This document shows positions 48,685 through 62,045 of a stretch of DNA of 64,000 nucleotides, in pieces. Position 1 is the stretch's first letter, and each line of letters begins with the position of its first letter. The stretch is from NCBI GenBank assembly GCA_029224185.1, contig CM055192.1, forward strand, positions 19,227,739 through 19,291,738, read 5' to 3'. The notes beneath the pieces are model-generated. The model was not told the origin of the DNA and made no database searches. It saw only the letters and a list, made by a program, of their open reading frames with translations. The DNA comes from Karalla daura (lineage: Eukaryota > Chordata > Actinopteri > Chaetodontiformes > Leiognathidae). The position numbers and the translations under genes are program-made.

Positions 48685-48760
<76 letters not shown>
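48677..48760 (+). repeat. poly-G followed by (GA)n
   Basis: An 11-nt G run passes directly into a pure GA array of about 74 bp. Confidence 0.98.
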
Positions 48761-48762
<2 letters not shown>

Positions 48763-51700
48763 ACGGCTAAACATCTATTATTTTCACCCCCGTGAGAGCT
48801 TCTCTCAGTTTTTCAACTGTCTGACTCCTCCTGAATGGTCATTGTTTTGGTTGGTTCACACGTCTACCACCATCTCATTTGGGGCTTGGAACCTAAGATT
48901 ATTCATATTTTTTTTTGTTCAGAAGAAACACATCTAGAAATGTGTTTTCAACTGACAACAGTCCCTCACTAACTCAGGTGATCAGATTCTACCTGAGTCT
49001 GGAGGAGAGATGATGTCTTAGTGCTTCCATACCAGCATCGTCAGTAACACAGGATGGATGAAAAGAACAACTTCGACCACAAGAACATGCTATTTCTCAT
49101 TCTTCTTCGGCCCCACCATTACTGTTGTTTTCTCACATCCAGTCATTTTTATGGGTTTTCTGTTCTTCCTGTTGTTTGTGTCCCTCTTTGAGTGTCTTTT
49201 GTTTCTTTGACTGCTCGGTTTTTATCAGGCAGCGCTTGCTCTGATTTCCCTGTTTTCATGTATTGTCTTCACTTGACTGCAAAACTTTGAAGCTTTGTAC
49301 ACAAAATGCATTATGAGTCAACTTAATACGCTTTACCTTTGCCAGTATACCACAGGTGGTTTATACAGCGCAGGTGGGTCTGAGGTGAGTGTTGAGTAAC
49401 ACATCACTACGACATTTTAAGAGGTAGAAGAAGTCATACAGAGTTGTTCAACAAGTGAAGTCACAATTTGTGCTTGAATACTGTCCAACCTTAGATCACT
49501 GTTTACATTTAAATAAAGATGAGACTACTAAGCAGGGGATGAAGAGAGCAGTTACAGGATTTCATACAACAAACTCGTGTTTTTAGTTGGGACCGTATGT
49601 GCAACAGAATGCAGATCAGTTGGGATGACTGAGAAGTCCACAATGCAGGACTGGGGAGAGGAAGGGGGGGGGGGGTCATCTCCTCCACTCAATTTCCATT
49701 GAAAAGCAAACATCCAATTCAATTTAGATATGTGCCGGTGCGAGGATATGAGCCAGAGGGAGATTGTAACTGACAGCCATTGGACAGCCGGCTGGATTTG
49801 AATATTGACGAGACAGAGACTTGACAGAAGGGATTATGCTCTACCTTCTGACTTACTAGCCGCTACACTGATCCATTCTATTGTCAGATCAACTCAGTGT
49901 CAGGTCTACAGTATGTCCAAGCGGTGCGGCGATGCCACTCAGTATTAGGGCCTACCTGAGATCCATCTCAATCCAGACTGATGTCCACTCAAAAGCTACA
50001 AGAAACACACTAAATCAACAAGGGCAAGAAAAGATGCACTATCAAAGCAGATCCGCCTCAAAAGCAAACCTGAGCAGGTAGTCTCGCTCCAAGGCTGATG
50101 TGCTCGGTACACGAAGAACACAAATAGACACAGACACACACACAATGCTGTATTACAATAATTGAGAGGACGACAGGATTAACTTTGCAATTGCTGACCT
50201 TCACCTTAACCTGTCGTTCTCAAAACTGGCACTGCTTCTTTGGGCTTCTTTCCAATCGTACAATGACATCATGACTTTATACAACGACAACAAAAAACAG
50301 AAATGCACATGCATAGGCTTGTGCACACACACACACATATCTGCATTGTCCACTAAACATTGTGTTTTCATTGTGTGTGTGCATGAGTACGTGTGGGTCA
50401 AATCCACATCCTCATCCGTGTCCAACCAGCCTCGTCTCACACACAGCACGCACCCTCCCATCTCGAGGGCCGTCGAGAGCAGGCGAGTCATAGAACGGCT
50501 GATCAAAGGGCCCCGGACAGATCTGTGAAGGCCCTTTGAAAGGACATCCACGGTTACACAAGTTGACACGCTTGTTCGTGCTCTGGCACAGACACACACA
50601 CGCGCACGCACGCACACACACACACAGTCTCAGAGGCAAACATGTGCACACACGCACACTTCAAACACACCCTGGTTTTAAACTCTGAATCCAAGCAATG
50701 ATAAGTCCAGCACATCAGAAGGCACAAAGCGCCTTTTCCTCAAATACACCACACACAGAGACGTGTACAAACACACGCGCACACACCCTGGTGTTGAGGA
50801 GTCCAGAGACGGAGGGAGGTATGGGGAGCTGAGGGAGAGTGAGGGGTGAGAGTGAGAGAAAACACCAGTGTTTTCTTCAATGCTGTATATATAACATGCC
50901 GCCACACCTACGCGTGACTGCTAATGACCCCCATAAGCATTTATTTATGACCGTCCCTGTCAGGACACACGCATCTGACTGCTGGAGAGAGCCTGCAGCA
51001 GCTGCACCAGACGCCTCCCAGTCACGCGGTTGACGTTGCAAAACGGTTGCAGCTCGCTTTGGTTTACGCAACGAAACTGAAATTTGGATTTCCATCCAAG
51101 TTGCTGCGTCGCGGTTATTTCATGTGGCGCGCGGGGTGGCGATTATGGGGCTATGTGCATGTGCTCCCAACCTAAAGAGGTGGACAATAATGTCTGGCAG
51201 CAGGAAGTCCTAGTTGACTCTGTGTGTGTGTGTGTGTTTTTGCGGGTCAGTTTCGTGTTTATGCAAAATGCCCTTTTGTTGTTTGGAGGAATAGGGCTAC
51301 GCACTGAGACCATGTGACTGCATATTTCAGATGGCTCCGTGTGACTGCTTGCAGCTCCTCGCTATTCTCTCCAGTCATCTGGGGGGGAAAGTTTGTGTAA
51401 ATTTGCAGTGGCTTAATTACTGAATAATTTAGACCATGCTCCAAATTAATGTAGACATTTCCATATTAATGTGTTTGCCCACCGATTCCACATTTATTTG
51501 TACTGTGGACAGGAAGGTAGCAATTATCACAGCATATCATAGCAGTTGTGCCGGTATTTCAGACATCATTAGGCTGCTTGTCCACCGCGGTGTGACTGCG
51601 AGTGCTTGTCTATTGGACTCCGTTTGGTACATTCCTCAAATAGGCATGCTGAGCCTCTGTGGGTAAGATCTATCAAGTCCTGCTCCGGGGAGAAAATAGG

Positions 51701-51935
51701 TGAGGGGCTCTGGTTTGTGTTTGACAAGGTGAGGTCTAATTTAGAAACCGTGCTGTTTTTGAATGTATTATCACATGCAGACAACAGCAAATAGCCAAAC
51801 ACCTGCCAAGTCTCTGCTCAACCTGTGCTGGTCAGGGAGCTGACTGCTCCTCAGAGAAGCCCAGCTCTGCACATGTCCCAGGAGTCTGACAGTGCGCCGC
51901 TCCTCTTATCTCCCCTCTTCGCTCCCGCTCCCCCT

Positions 51936-51968
51936 CTCCTCCTCCTCCTCCTCCTCCTCCTCCTCCTT
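51936..51968 (+). repeat. (TCC)n trinucleotide run
   Basis: About ten CTC/TCC units inside a pyrimidine-rich segment; it creates a Leu-run open frame that is not a gene. Confidence 0.95.
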
Positions 51969-54379
51969 CTCCACCGCACCTCGCCTTTCTTTTCTACTCC
52001 CACAGTCTCCCGACTGCTTGGCTCTTGTTAGGAGCTTGGCTGAGGAGGCTGGCACCTTTCACTGAAACAGCACCCAAGAGGAGGTTGCGACACAGAGAAT
52101 CCTCAACATGTGTACGTGCTCACGTGGATGCCCGTGCGTGCGTGTGTGTGTGTGCGTGTGTGACCTCTCTCACTCGCGTAACTGTAAATCATCACAGCGA
52201 GACGCACGGTTTCCTGCTACACGACGCCTCGTCTTTCACCGTCTAGACCGCAATTATTTCCAAAAAGTGACTTCAGATCAATCTTTTTAATTCACCTGTT
52301 TACATCAGCTCTGTAACTATCAGATCTCGGCCCGAGTGTCATCTTCTTCACATGACGGCCAGCGTCCGTCCTCTGGCTCCTGTCTGCTCCCTCTGGTTTG
52401 TTCCGGCGGTAACGAGGGGAGGCCGGGTTAGTCCGCCAGCCACTAAGTCAATCATTCAGCGTGGCAGGCAGGTACCTGTTAACAGCTCCGCTGTGCCTGC
52501 AGTGTCTCTGGGATCAAAAACCTCAGCAGAGGCAATCTGTCTTCCCCCCACGAGCCAAAGAGAGAGAAAGATAGCGGGGTGAGAGACCGAGGGAGGGGAA
52601 GAGATAGTCGCGGGAGAAGAGACGGAGGAAACAGAAAGTAACGATAGGCTCCCGATGACGAAACGCTTGCACAAAAATAAGCACGCGCGTGTTTAAAATA
52701 GCTACAAACATACAGTCATCTCATAGTCAAGCCCAACATAAACCAATTGCCTCAGTTTCGCCTGCTTCCCTGATTACTCTCAAACTTTGTATAACCTTGC
52801 CTGTCTTTTTAAGCTGCCTCCACTTCTGCATCAGTTCATCAAGCTTGCGCGACAATCCCGGCTACAATTTGTGATCTGAATTTGTTTTTCTTAGTGCATT
52901 TTTATGGCCCTGGAGCTGCAGCTGCAGGAGCCTCGCCCTGTCTTCCATCTCCCGCCATCTCCAACCCAGCGCTCCTCGACGTGCGTCCTCGTCGCTCCTC
53001 TGTTGCTCAAACCCGCGGCACAGCAGCCAGCCTCCCCAGCCACCAGATCATCTACAGGCCGCTCAACTTCCTGAAGAGGAAACCTCATTAAAGCCCTCGC
53101 ACAGCACGCATCGCGTCTCCCTCCGTGCCTCCCAACTGCATTGGGGTTTTACTCCTTTCAACCTTGTCACCAAATGCATACAATATCACCCATGAATTAA
53201 TGAACAAAGATGATTCAGATAAACAGTCGGTAGCTTTAGTTTTTGCCCTCCGCACACATGCGAAGCGAAAACACCGAGAACAAGAATTCGCTCATGCTAT
53301 CTCCCCACTGAACAGCATACGCTGGGAAAAAAAAAGAAGAGATTTCACCTCAATCTGCTACCAGGAAATAGCCTATTACTTATTCAGTACATTCTCTTTG
53401 TCATTTGTGCATATATAAACTGTGAAATCTACTAAGGAGCGCTGAGGGTTGAGAAACTGCGACTTGCTCTCAGACAAAGGCCTCGCTCTCAGACATTGAT
53501 CTGGCAAAACTTCTATTCAAACCCAGCCATATATCATTTCCATAGCCACTATGAATAAATTGCATATTTCAGCATATTCTACTTTTTTTTTTTATGGATT
53601 ATGTAGTAGCTTGGTCGGGTAAGTTGCCGGTGGTTTATTTCAGGCTGGGAGATCAGGCGGGGAGAACACACAAAGAGACGCTGAAGTAAAAGCGAAGTCG
53701 AGGGTGAAAACCTGTCGCCACGTCCTAGGCCACGTCGTAGGTGATTTGGAAGATGATCCACAAACAATCACTGACAGTTTACAGCTCCTCTCACACTGTA
53801 AAAGGTACAGCCGTGAGACCTGCGATGCACCTGTAATGTAACTTTACATAAAAGACGGATAAATCCTTTTGATTTGACTGCATTAGGGACACCTTTTCAG
53901 CTTAATAGCGTTTCATTTTTTATACAGTTAGACTCTAAGTATCAGACGGGGAGAAACCATAATAATGTGGCTTCATCACCGCAGTTACTGAAATCCTTTT
54001 CATCAGGCACGGAGGTGCCGGGCACCCACGCATGACATGGGGATAGCGCTCATACGCTCCGATTTAGAGGACTTCCCTCCTCACCGCACATTTAAAACAC
54101 AAGTCAGCGCTTGTTAGTGAGGCTCTTTAAATCCAACTTAGATGACGGCGATGTCCTCCACTGCAGCAAATCCACCGTCAATGGCTGCACAGTGTGCTGA
54201 AATTAGGACAAGGAGCTGACACCAGTTGGTGAGGAAATCCTGGCCAAACTGTAACTATAGCAGCGTTCAGCCTCTGCTCATAATGACATTATTAGCAACC
54301 ACCTCCCATGGTTTTTACTGGGCCTGCATTGAACTGATTAGTCCATGCAGACACTGATCTCACCTTTCTCTCTATGTAC

Positions 54380-54385
54380 TGTGTA

Positions 54386-54452
<67 letters not shown>
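54380..54452 (+). repeat. (GT)n followed by a 32-nt G homopolymer
   Basis: GT units up to 54420 are followed by an uninterrupted run of 32 guanines (54421-54452). The Gly-run open frame across it is an artefact of the tract. Confidence 0.97.
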
Positions 54453-54453
<1 letters not shown>

Positions 54454-54489
54454 CTGTGGTTGGGGGTGAGCTGTTATTATGTATCAGAT

Positions 54490-54740
54490 CAGGGCCTTGT
54501 TCTCTTACCATTTCAAACAGTTCATTTTCCACCATGCTAATGGCAGTTTTAGGGGGTTAAGGAGATAAATAAATCCTCACTGTCACCTCATTTAAAATCA
54601 AATGCCACTTAATTATAGCTGTATGTGTTTTCAAACACTTTGCATAATTTATTGTTCTGCTCCATCCTAATCTCCAGATCCTTATCGCTCATGCTCTATT
54701 TTACCCCCTCTGTCCTTATAATAAAATTATAATGCTTCCT
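54490..54740. promoter_or_regulatory. candidate conserved noncoding island
   Basis: Repeat-free AT-rich sequence with ATGCTAATGG, CACTTAATTATAGC, TTTGCATAATTTATTG and ATAAAATTATAATGC words. It lies just right of the G homopolymer. Confidence 0.35.
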
Positions 54741-56739
54741 CTCCCAGTTTTTCTTCCTCTTTCTTGCTGCCAACAGCAGTGTGAAAGAGATAAGGATGGC
54801 GATGAAAAGGCGTTTTTAAGTTGTGCCTCACCTTGTAGGGATTTGATGCTGTAAAGGTCTATTGTCAACTCTGGAGTACGCAGAGAAACACACTCTTCTC
54901 ACACACACACACATACACACACACACACACAGCCCTCTGGCGGTGTTGCGTTTGTAACAGCCAAAATACAAACATTGTCAAAACCTATGAAAGTGTGTGA
55001 GGCAACGTCATGATTCGTGATTTGGATTACAAACGCCGATCACAGGAACGAAACAGCCAATGCCAGCATGACAACCTGACTACATTTTTTCCCCCACTCT
55101 CATCCATGTGTAGTCGAGTTTCCCCTGCTGTGCATGTGCGCTGCGCAGACACACACACACTCTCACGTTCTTGGTAGCACTAATGTGCCAGACGGAACAG
55201 AGCGCATTATTGACATTAATGTACCAGTAGAGCTGTGTGGGTCATAAAGGGAGGTGAGGGGCACTGATATGTTACTTCACTGGCTGAGGCCGCTGCCATC
55301 TCCATCATTAAATGTCAGATCACATCATTTTTCTCTCGTCTGAGTGAAAACGGCTTAAAAGTTGGCGGCAGTGGGTAGTTACTAGAGAGAAGGGAGCAGA
55401 ACCCTGAAGTGTATGAATGAAGAAATGCTGCATGGTTGTATTAACGTTACTCGCCTAATGCAGTTACTATAGATGAGTCAGTAATAATGTGTGATCACAG
55501 TGTAGTTACAACACATGGTGCAGGCAAAGCCAGCATGCTATTGCAAAGTGAGAATGCACCACGTGCAGTTACGTCCATCATGCTATTTCACTGCACATTC
55601 ATACGTATATCATTGTGTATTCAGGGAGCATCTAGCTGCAGCTGCTGAATGGGATGCTACAGTAATTGTCCCGTCGTGCACTGGATCAGTTAATCAGTGG
55701 ATGTTGATTCATCAGGGCTTATATCGTTCAACTAAACACAACCAGTAAAGATTCAGTTTAAATAAACGGCGTTTTCACAAACCACTGATTGAGAAAGCAC
55801 GAAAAAAGCGCTCCGACCGTCATCGATTTGAAAGCTCCATTCGTTTCGGCAGCAGATGATGTTATTATTTCTATACACCGAATACTAGCACGCAGAACAA
55901 ATGGGTCTAATTTATGGAGAATGCGCCTTTCTTTAGTCACCTTGGGAGAGGAAATGCTTGGCGTGTGAGTTGAAGTGGGATCCTTCGGTGATGGATCCTC
56001 ACAGGCAGACAGACACACACACAATCCGTAACACTTTCATCAATGAGCCTCAGTCGGCGTGAACAGGGAGCAGATTGTGTGTGCATACCTAACGAGATAC
56101 GCATGTGGCTTTGTGCTCCACGGACTTGGGCGAAGTAGCTGTTGCAGCATTACGGTAACTAGGTAATGGATGCGAGGAGCATGCAGTTGTGCATCCTCTC
56201 CATGGGCCTTCCATCCTGGGCCAGTCGATGGAGCGGACAGGCCGGGCTTAGTATATCACATAGATCCCATAGCTGGACGCCACGGCAGACAGATACGAGT
56301 CAATAGGAAGGTGCTGCTTTTGAATATTCACTCTAGTGTTCAGTGTCAGGCTGCATATTAATTGGCCAGTGAAAAGGAGAACTCTGTCTTAAATGCAGAT
56401 TTGTGTTCAGATTCCTAGGGCGAGCAGGTGAGGTTCATGTGTGTGCGTGTATGATAGTAGTGTATGAGTGAGAGCCGCAGCTGTATTCTCTGGATTGAGT
56501 GACTTAACGGTTGGGTCAACTTATACAAACGCAATCAATGTCAGCCGAGTCGCTCAGGGTTCACAGCACAAAAGTCACTGCAAATAAACTAATACTGTGC
56601 CGTATAAACTTCAGACGGACACCGCGCCATATAATTACAATAAAGCAGATTGCCTTGACTCAGAAAACCATCAATCATATACGGTGCAGCCATTTCAAAC
56701 ATATTCCCTATAGAAAAGCATAAAGATATTGCTATCGAG

Positions 56740-56970
56740 CTTTCGAAATGTCAGGGCAATGGAAACCCGGGCATTGTGCAATTACATAATGATTATTGCA
56801 AAAGTTTCTCCCCCTCACTCAGTGTGGCTGTAATATGCAGTGGATGGCCATGGGGGTTCATTAGTGAGAACAGGCTGCTGTTGAAAAGCTCCAGTTTCAC
56901 CTCTGATCCCGACTAATGTGATTTGGACCTGAGATTGGTAGTGAAGAGATTAGATGCTAGCTCACCTCAG
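56740..56970. promoter_or_regulatory. candidate conserved enhancer
   Basis: Repeat-free sequence with GCAATTACATAATGATTATTG, a dense cluster of homeodomain-like cores, followed by TTCATTAGTGAG and ACTAATGTGATTTGG. No coding frame. Confidence 0.4.
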
Positions 56971-57109
56971 GGTGGGAACCAGAGGAGGAGACATACATCA
57001 ATGTTGTTTGCTTTCAAACTCAAACGTCTTCTCACCTCTAATTTGCTCTGAAGCATCTGCAAAAAAAAAAGGAGGGTGGGGGGGGGGTGGCGCAGTTCTA
57101 GAGAGCATT

Positions 57110-57300
57110 TGTTGTCTAATTTATTTTTCCAGCGACGGAGTATCGGTGGGGCTGAGCGGCTGCCTGCTAATCCACTCTGTTACATTTTGGAGTGCATGAT
57201 TTGGGCTTTCATAACAAATCAATTGGTTTTCTGTGAGTCTGACTGCAGCAGCGAGGATCAGCCACGGATGACAACTGTGTTAGCATTCTCCTCTCATTAC
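57110..57300. promoter_or_regulatory. candidate conserved noncoding island
   Basis: Repeat-free sequence containing GTCTAATTTATTTTTC, GCCTGCTAATCCACTC and ACAAATCAATTGG words. Confidence 0.35.
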
Positions 57301-57519
57301 CTCATGGCTTACCCCCATGGCCCGCACTGCCAGTCGCTATGTCAGCCTACTCCTTCTTTCATTTCCTTTTCATTAAGCCTCCGCTCTCTCTGTCACTTCT
57401 TAGCCTCCGTGCTCACAGCCCCTCCACCTCCATCCGTACGCTCCTTGTGCCCCCTCCACCTCCTCCATTATGTCTCTACCTTTCCCCTTTCCCTCATTCC
57501 TCTCTCCCCCTCTCATTAG

Positions 57520-57690
57520 GTCATAGTTGTGGTGATTTGTCAGAGTGGCTGTGTTGATTAATAGGCCGACGGAGCCCCTATATTTGGGGGCTGTCAGCGG
57601 GGCTCCAGAGTGCCAGGGCCGCCCCGCTGAGCTCCCTCACCACCCAGGTGGCCCCATTTGGGCTAAATGAGCTGTGAAGGGTCTCGGCTA
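57520..57690. promoter_or_regulatory. candidate conserved noncoding island
   Basis: It has CATTAGGTCATAG (a nuclear-receptor-like AGGTCA half-site at about 57518-57523), TGTTGATTAATAGG, a CTATATTTGGGG SRF-like word (57579-57590) and a GC-rich tail. Repeat-free. Confidence 0.35.
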
Positions 57691-57718
57691 TGCCCGCCTG
57701 CCCCACACTAAGACGCTA

Positions 57719-57855
57719 CACACAAACACACACACACAGACACACACACAAAGGCACAAACACATGCGGGCATACATACACAGCCACACACACACACACA
57801 CACACACAGATACACACGCGCATGCATACATCTGAAATGCGAGCGCACACACAGG
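57719..57855 (+). repeat. (CA)n cluster
   Basis: Imperfect CA tracts over about 135 bp. Confidence 0.95.
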
Positions 57856-58014
57856 CACGCTCACGTACTCAACACCCTGGCTCTCACTGCCACGCACCCC
57901 TGCGTTCCCACATGATTTGTCACACTCCATCAATAGACAATAAGTTACTGCCACTCTAGCCTGTCAATGGGCCCTGTCTTCAGCAGACCCCTCTATGCTG
58001 TCTCCTAGCCTGAG

Positions 58015-58085
58015 GGAGGAGGAGGGAGGGTTGGGGTGGGGTGGGGTGAGGGGAGGGTGGGGGTTCAGGGGGGTGAGGTAGGGTG
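58015..58085 (+). repeat. G-rich tract, quadruplex-prone
   Basis: Repeated G3-G5 runs with 1-3-nt loops (GGGGTGGGGTGGGG, then further runs) on the plus strand; more than four G-runs are available for G-quadruplex formation. Confidence 0.7.
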
Positions 58086-58403
58086 GAACCGGGAGAAAGA
58101 AAGTGGTGAGTGGTGTTGTCACCGAGCGTGAGGAAGGAGGGAATGAGGGAATGAAACGAGAGCGGAAGTGACTGAGGGGAAGAAATAGTGCATGGGCATG
58201 CAAGAGAGGGGAAATAAAGACATGTAGATGGACAGGAAGAGAGGGGTGGGGAGGTGGCGAGGGTGGATGAGATATTAGACAAATTGCTTCGCTATGCATC
58301 TCGCATCCCAGTGGAGGGCTTACAGAGCTCGTCCTGATGCACAGGCAAGAAGCCAGGTTCAAGGGAATGGGAGTCTGACTCTGCATGTGTGTGCGTGTAT
58401 GTA

Positions 58404-58404
<1 letters not shown>

Positions 58405-58436
<32 letters not shown>
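58405..58436 (+). repeat. (GT)n microsatellite
   Basis: A pure GT run, flanked left by GTAT units. Confidence 0.95.
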
Positions 58437-58437
<1 letters not shown>

Positions 58438-59059
58438 CGTGCAGAGTAACATGGTTCAGCTGCTCCAAGCCAATTGCCTGGCCTTGGAGCCAGAGGCGGG
58501 TTGTGTGCATGAATGCGTGTGAATGTGAACGTCCCTCTTTGCAAGATTATTTTTGTTCCCCCCCAAACTAGGAGGGGGAGACCTTGGTGAATGAGATCAT
58601 CCTGCCATATTTGCACGTGCGCACACACAGACACAGACACACACACACGCCCATAAGCGCGCAAGTGTGAGCACACACGCCTCCTCAATGATTCAATCTG
58701 ATGATGGGTATTGGAGGGGAAACTGGAATCTGTGAAGGTCAGAAAAGTCTGAGCAGTAACATCCACCACTGCAGGCTACTGCCACCGTCTCCACTCCTAC
58801 ACTGTCATTACCGCTGGCTGGCTAGCTCTCATTATCAACTTACTTCATCAAATACACTTCATTATCAGCTTGTCCTTAACAGACAGATGGGACGGACCCT
58901 GCAGCAAATGACAGAGTAACTGGTATAAAGTGATTCCTTTTAAAGTCTATTCAGTGAACGGGTCATAACACATATAGTCCTCTGCTATTAGTTTATCTGT
59001 GATTTACACTTGATTGGACATCTGGAGGAAGAAAAAAGTGGTATGTTTCTTTAGAAAAT

Positions 59060-59680
59060 ACAGTTTAATTGTACCAATGGCTATGCATTATAATTACATC
59101 TGAGGTGATTATAGTCATTATGAAGTCGTTATTTCTGAGACATATGAAAGGCGGATGGATACACCGGCTGAATAGACAGCTGTTACTGAAGATGTAAGTA
59201 ACAGACAGCCCTATCACGCTGGCAATATGGACGACCATGAAATTAAAACTCAACGTATAGTAATTACAATGACAATGAGCTTTGTTTGACGTGTCAAGTA
59301 TCAATCTAACACTTGCCAGGCAGCTTTCATATCATAGCTAATAGGCAGTTGGCGGGCCGGGCCGTTGCCAACCGCTGAACCAAACTATTCATAAGCCGGC
59401 CCTTGTCATTGTGCTTAGTCGTTGACGTAACAGTAATACACACATCAGCTACATGTGCCCTCATGCAAATGAGTGCATTAGAGCAGACCTCGAGAGTGGA
59501 GCGTGGCCAATAAATCCAGCCGGGGTGAGAAATGTAGCCTTTACCATGCGTGTCCAACCCCATCTATTTAACCTAATTACACACACCATACCAGGTAATA
59601 AAAGTCTGCATGCCATCAATTCTGACATCTCATCCAGGGCACGGCAAGGAATGTCTATTAGGACCTATAAATCCTGGGGA
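59060..59680. promoter_or_regulatory. candidate conserved noncoding block with octamer
   Basis: A long repeat-free block with ATTATAATTACATC, ATGAAATTAAAAC, ATAGTAATTAC, an octamer word ATGCAAAT (59464-59471) and ACCTAATTACACAC. Composition and word density resemble a POU/homeodomain-bound enhancer. No credible coding frame. Confidence 0.4.
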
Positions 59681-60429
59681 TAGTGAGCTTGTCTAGGTGT
59701 AAAGTGTGCGAAAAGGTGTCTCGGTGGGCGCCTGTGTCTTGTCTTTTTGTGTAAAAATGTGAAGGGAACCTGTGTTACTCTCACCCAGTCTTGGCATGTG
59801 TGAATGCAGTACGTGCATGATTGAGAGTGTTTCACCAGGGAGCACAGCCGAGCTGGAAGTCGGCTTCAGGACACGGGAAGTGCTACAGAAAGAGATGAAC
59901 CCGCCGACGGAGTTCAACCACCTTAACACTCGTTACTGGCCCTAATCCAGGAGGGAGAAGACAAAACAACCCAGAGCCGATTCAGACAGCCGGGGAAGCA
60001 TGAGAGAGAGAGAGAGCCCAGCTTGGGCGGCCGCGCTTCCACCCAGGTGTTTCAGGTGGCTGGAGGACAGGGCCGTCCGTCACGCCGGAGGCCGGGCGGA
60101 ACGTGGCTGCAGGTACTTTCGCTTTCCGACGTCACGCCTCGCCGTCGGTTTAAGAAAACACCAGCGAGCCGCTGAATGGCCACAGCCAGTGTTTTAGCCA
60201 GAGGCGGCTGGAGATAAATAGATGTGGTCACAGTAGTTTCACTTGCACTCTCCTCTGCCTTTGTCTGCAGTGCAACAGAGCTACACCTGACCCCCCCACC
60301 ACAACCACTCATCCTCCATCCCAGGATATGGACTCATGAAAGAGACGATGAGGTGGTTAGGTGAAGCAAGGCATAAAGGGGAGGATGAAAGACAAATGCT
60401 GAGAGGTGATGAATCCTATTGTTGGAAGA

Positions 60430-60540
60430 CGTCGCTGTGAACCATTTCAACTTTTCACCTCTCCGGTTAATTGGCTGAACGAGGATCAGTTATGTTGAAT
60501 GGCAGCATTATCACTGACATGGCTAGGAATACACAACATA
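60430..60540. promoter_or_regulatory. candidate regulatory island
   Basis: It has a TTTCACCTC T-box-like word next to GGTTAATTGGC, then GCATTATCACTGACATG. Repeat-free and without a coding frame. Confidence 0.3.
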
Positions 60541-62025
60541 GAATATAGAATGAGTGAAGGGAAAATAATGCTGTAGTGGCTCAACATTATTGCTGATAAT
60601 AAGTTTTATAAAACACTTAAACTGAAATCATAGTGCAACACTGGGTATGTTTAGATATAAAATCGCGTGTCAGTTAAGAACATGTATAACTTCAGTCATA
60701 GACACCTATAAAAAAAACAACATGCATATGTCTGCTTTCAGCTCTCTCCCTCCCTCTATGTGTCTCATTATTTTGATAGCAAATCCCCCACCCAGTCTGC
60801 AGTTTCTAGCTCGCTGTAAGAGAGAGAGAGAAAAAAAAATGAAAAGAGCAAAAGGATCACCACACCTGGATTTCCACTCTGGCATGTCATCCATGGAATT
60901 CAGCAGAAAAGCTAATCCATCAAACTCTGTTAAAAGAACAGTGTGGGTGTGTGTATTTTCTATTAAAAAGGATTACTCTATTACCAAAACAGACCCGGTT
61001 AGAAAAGCTGGCTCAGAATAGACGGTTTGGTAAATTGATTTATGCCTGCTACGTCTCACGTAAGCTTAAGACAGTGTTGGTTTTTGGTGCGGGCATTGTG
61101 TCACAAACAATTACTGTTTCATATACATAGCGAGCGAAAAGATGGCGAATTCGCAGCAGCTACTGTCACAACATCGGGCTTTTGTTGCCCATGTCACCAC
61201 AGCGAGCTGAAGCTAAACGCTCCTGATGGAGAGAGGAGTTTAGTGGGAGGACAGACTTCTGTCTTCCTCACGGCACTTTGTGCTTATTTTGAAAGAGGCA
61301 AACTGTGTGGCAGTCTGCACAAACACAAAGATTTAAAAACACTCGCACATATACAGTATTATTCATGATTATACACAGGACACACAATGCCAGTTAAATG
61401 GTGATTCGCTGTTGGTTCATGAAGATTATGCTCGTCTTTATTGTCACATGTTGGGCGTATTGTGCTGACTCTCTACAGAGCTCCCAGCTTCAAAGCTACT
61501 CCAGCACAATTGTTGTCTCAGTCACCTATTATAAACAACGCATTTCTAGAGAAAAGACTGTAATTGTGCAAAGTGTGGCACAAATGGCTTTGTAACATTA
61601 CTGTATGCCTTTCTTCAATGCAACCCATACACAGGACCCTGAAAGCTCTCGCCAATTTAAGTTCTGCTTTCATCCAGCATAAAAGCTATGCTTGCAATTG
61701 AGCTTTGGTACTATACCTTTCCCTGCCTTCACCCCCACCCTCTCCGCCTTGTTTCATATGAGTGCACAGCCACAATGGCTTGAGTAATAGGTCCAAAACG
61801 TCTCTTCCCTGAACAAAATCACTGTTTTCGTGGGTCATGTAGAGGTAACTTTGAGACTCTCGCAACTTGAACCGACCAGCGCTATTACTAATTCTTTTTC
61901 TTGCTCTATTCTAATAGCGAAAGCTTTCTGCAGTACCTCAACAAGCCCCATCATTTAGCCTGGCTCGATGCAACATAGCGCACACAGGAGTGAGAGAAAG
62001 TACGAGAAAGAGAGAGAAACACATG

Positions 62026-62045
62026 CACACACACACACACACACA
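62026..62045 (+). repeat. (CA)n microsatellite
   Basis: A short CA run. Confidence 0.9.

Larger units (their letters stand above)
45583..54000 (-). other. putative last intron of kiaa0825, left half
   Basis: No further exon is recognised. It holds a (GA)n array (48687-48760), a TCC run (51936-51968), a CA cluster (50590-50625) and unique islands. A minus-strand open frame at 46257-46466 sits in unique sequence and is discussed as a finding. 46740-48580 and 48780-50580 are AT-rich unique sequence with nothing definite; 51030-51170 and 52880-53140 are GC-richer unique sequence. Confidence 0.4.

Noticed and set aside
52882..53091. Complementary open frames on both strands in GC-rich sequence
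   Set aside because: GC-rich unique DNA leaves both strands open; no splice sites or motifs support either.
57076..57557. Plus-strand Pro/Ser/Leu-rich open frames
   Set aside because: Composition follows pyrimidine-rich DNA; the two frames overlap and no domain is visible.
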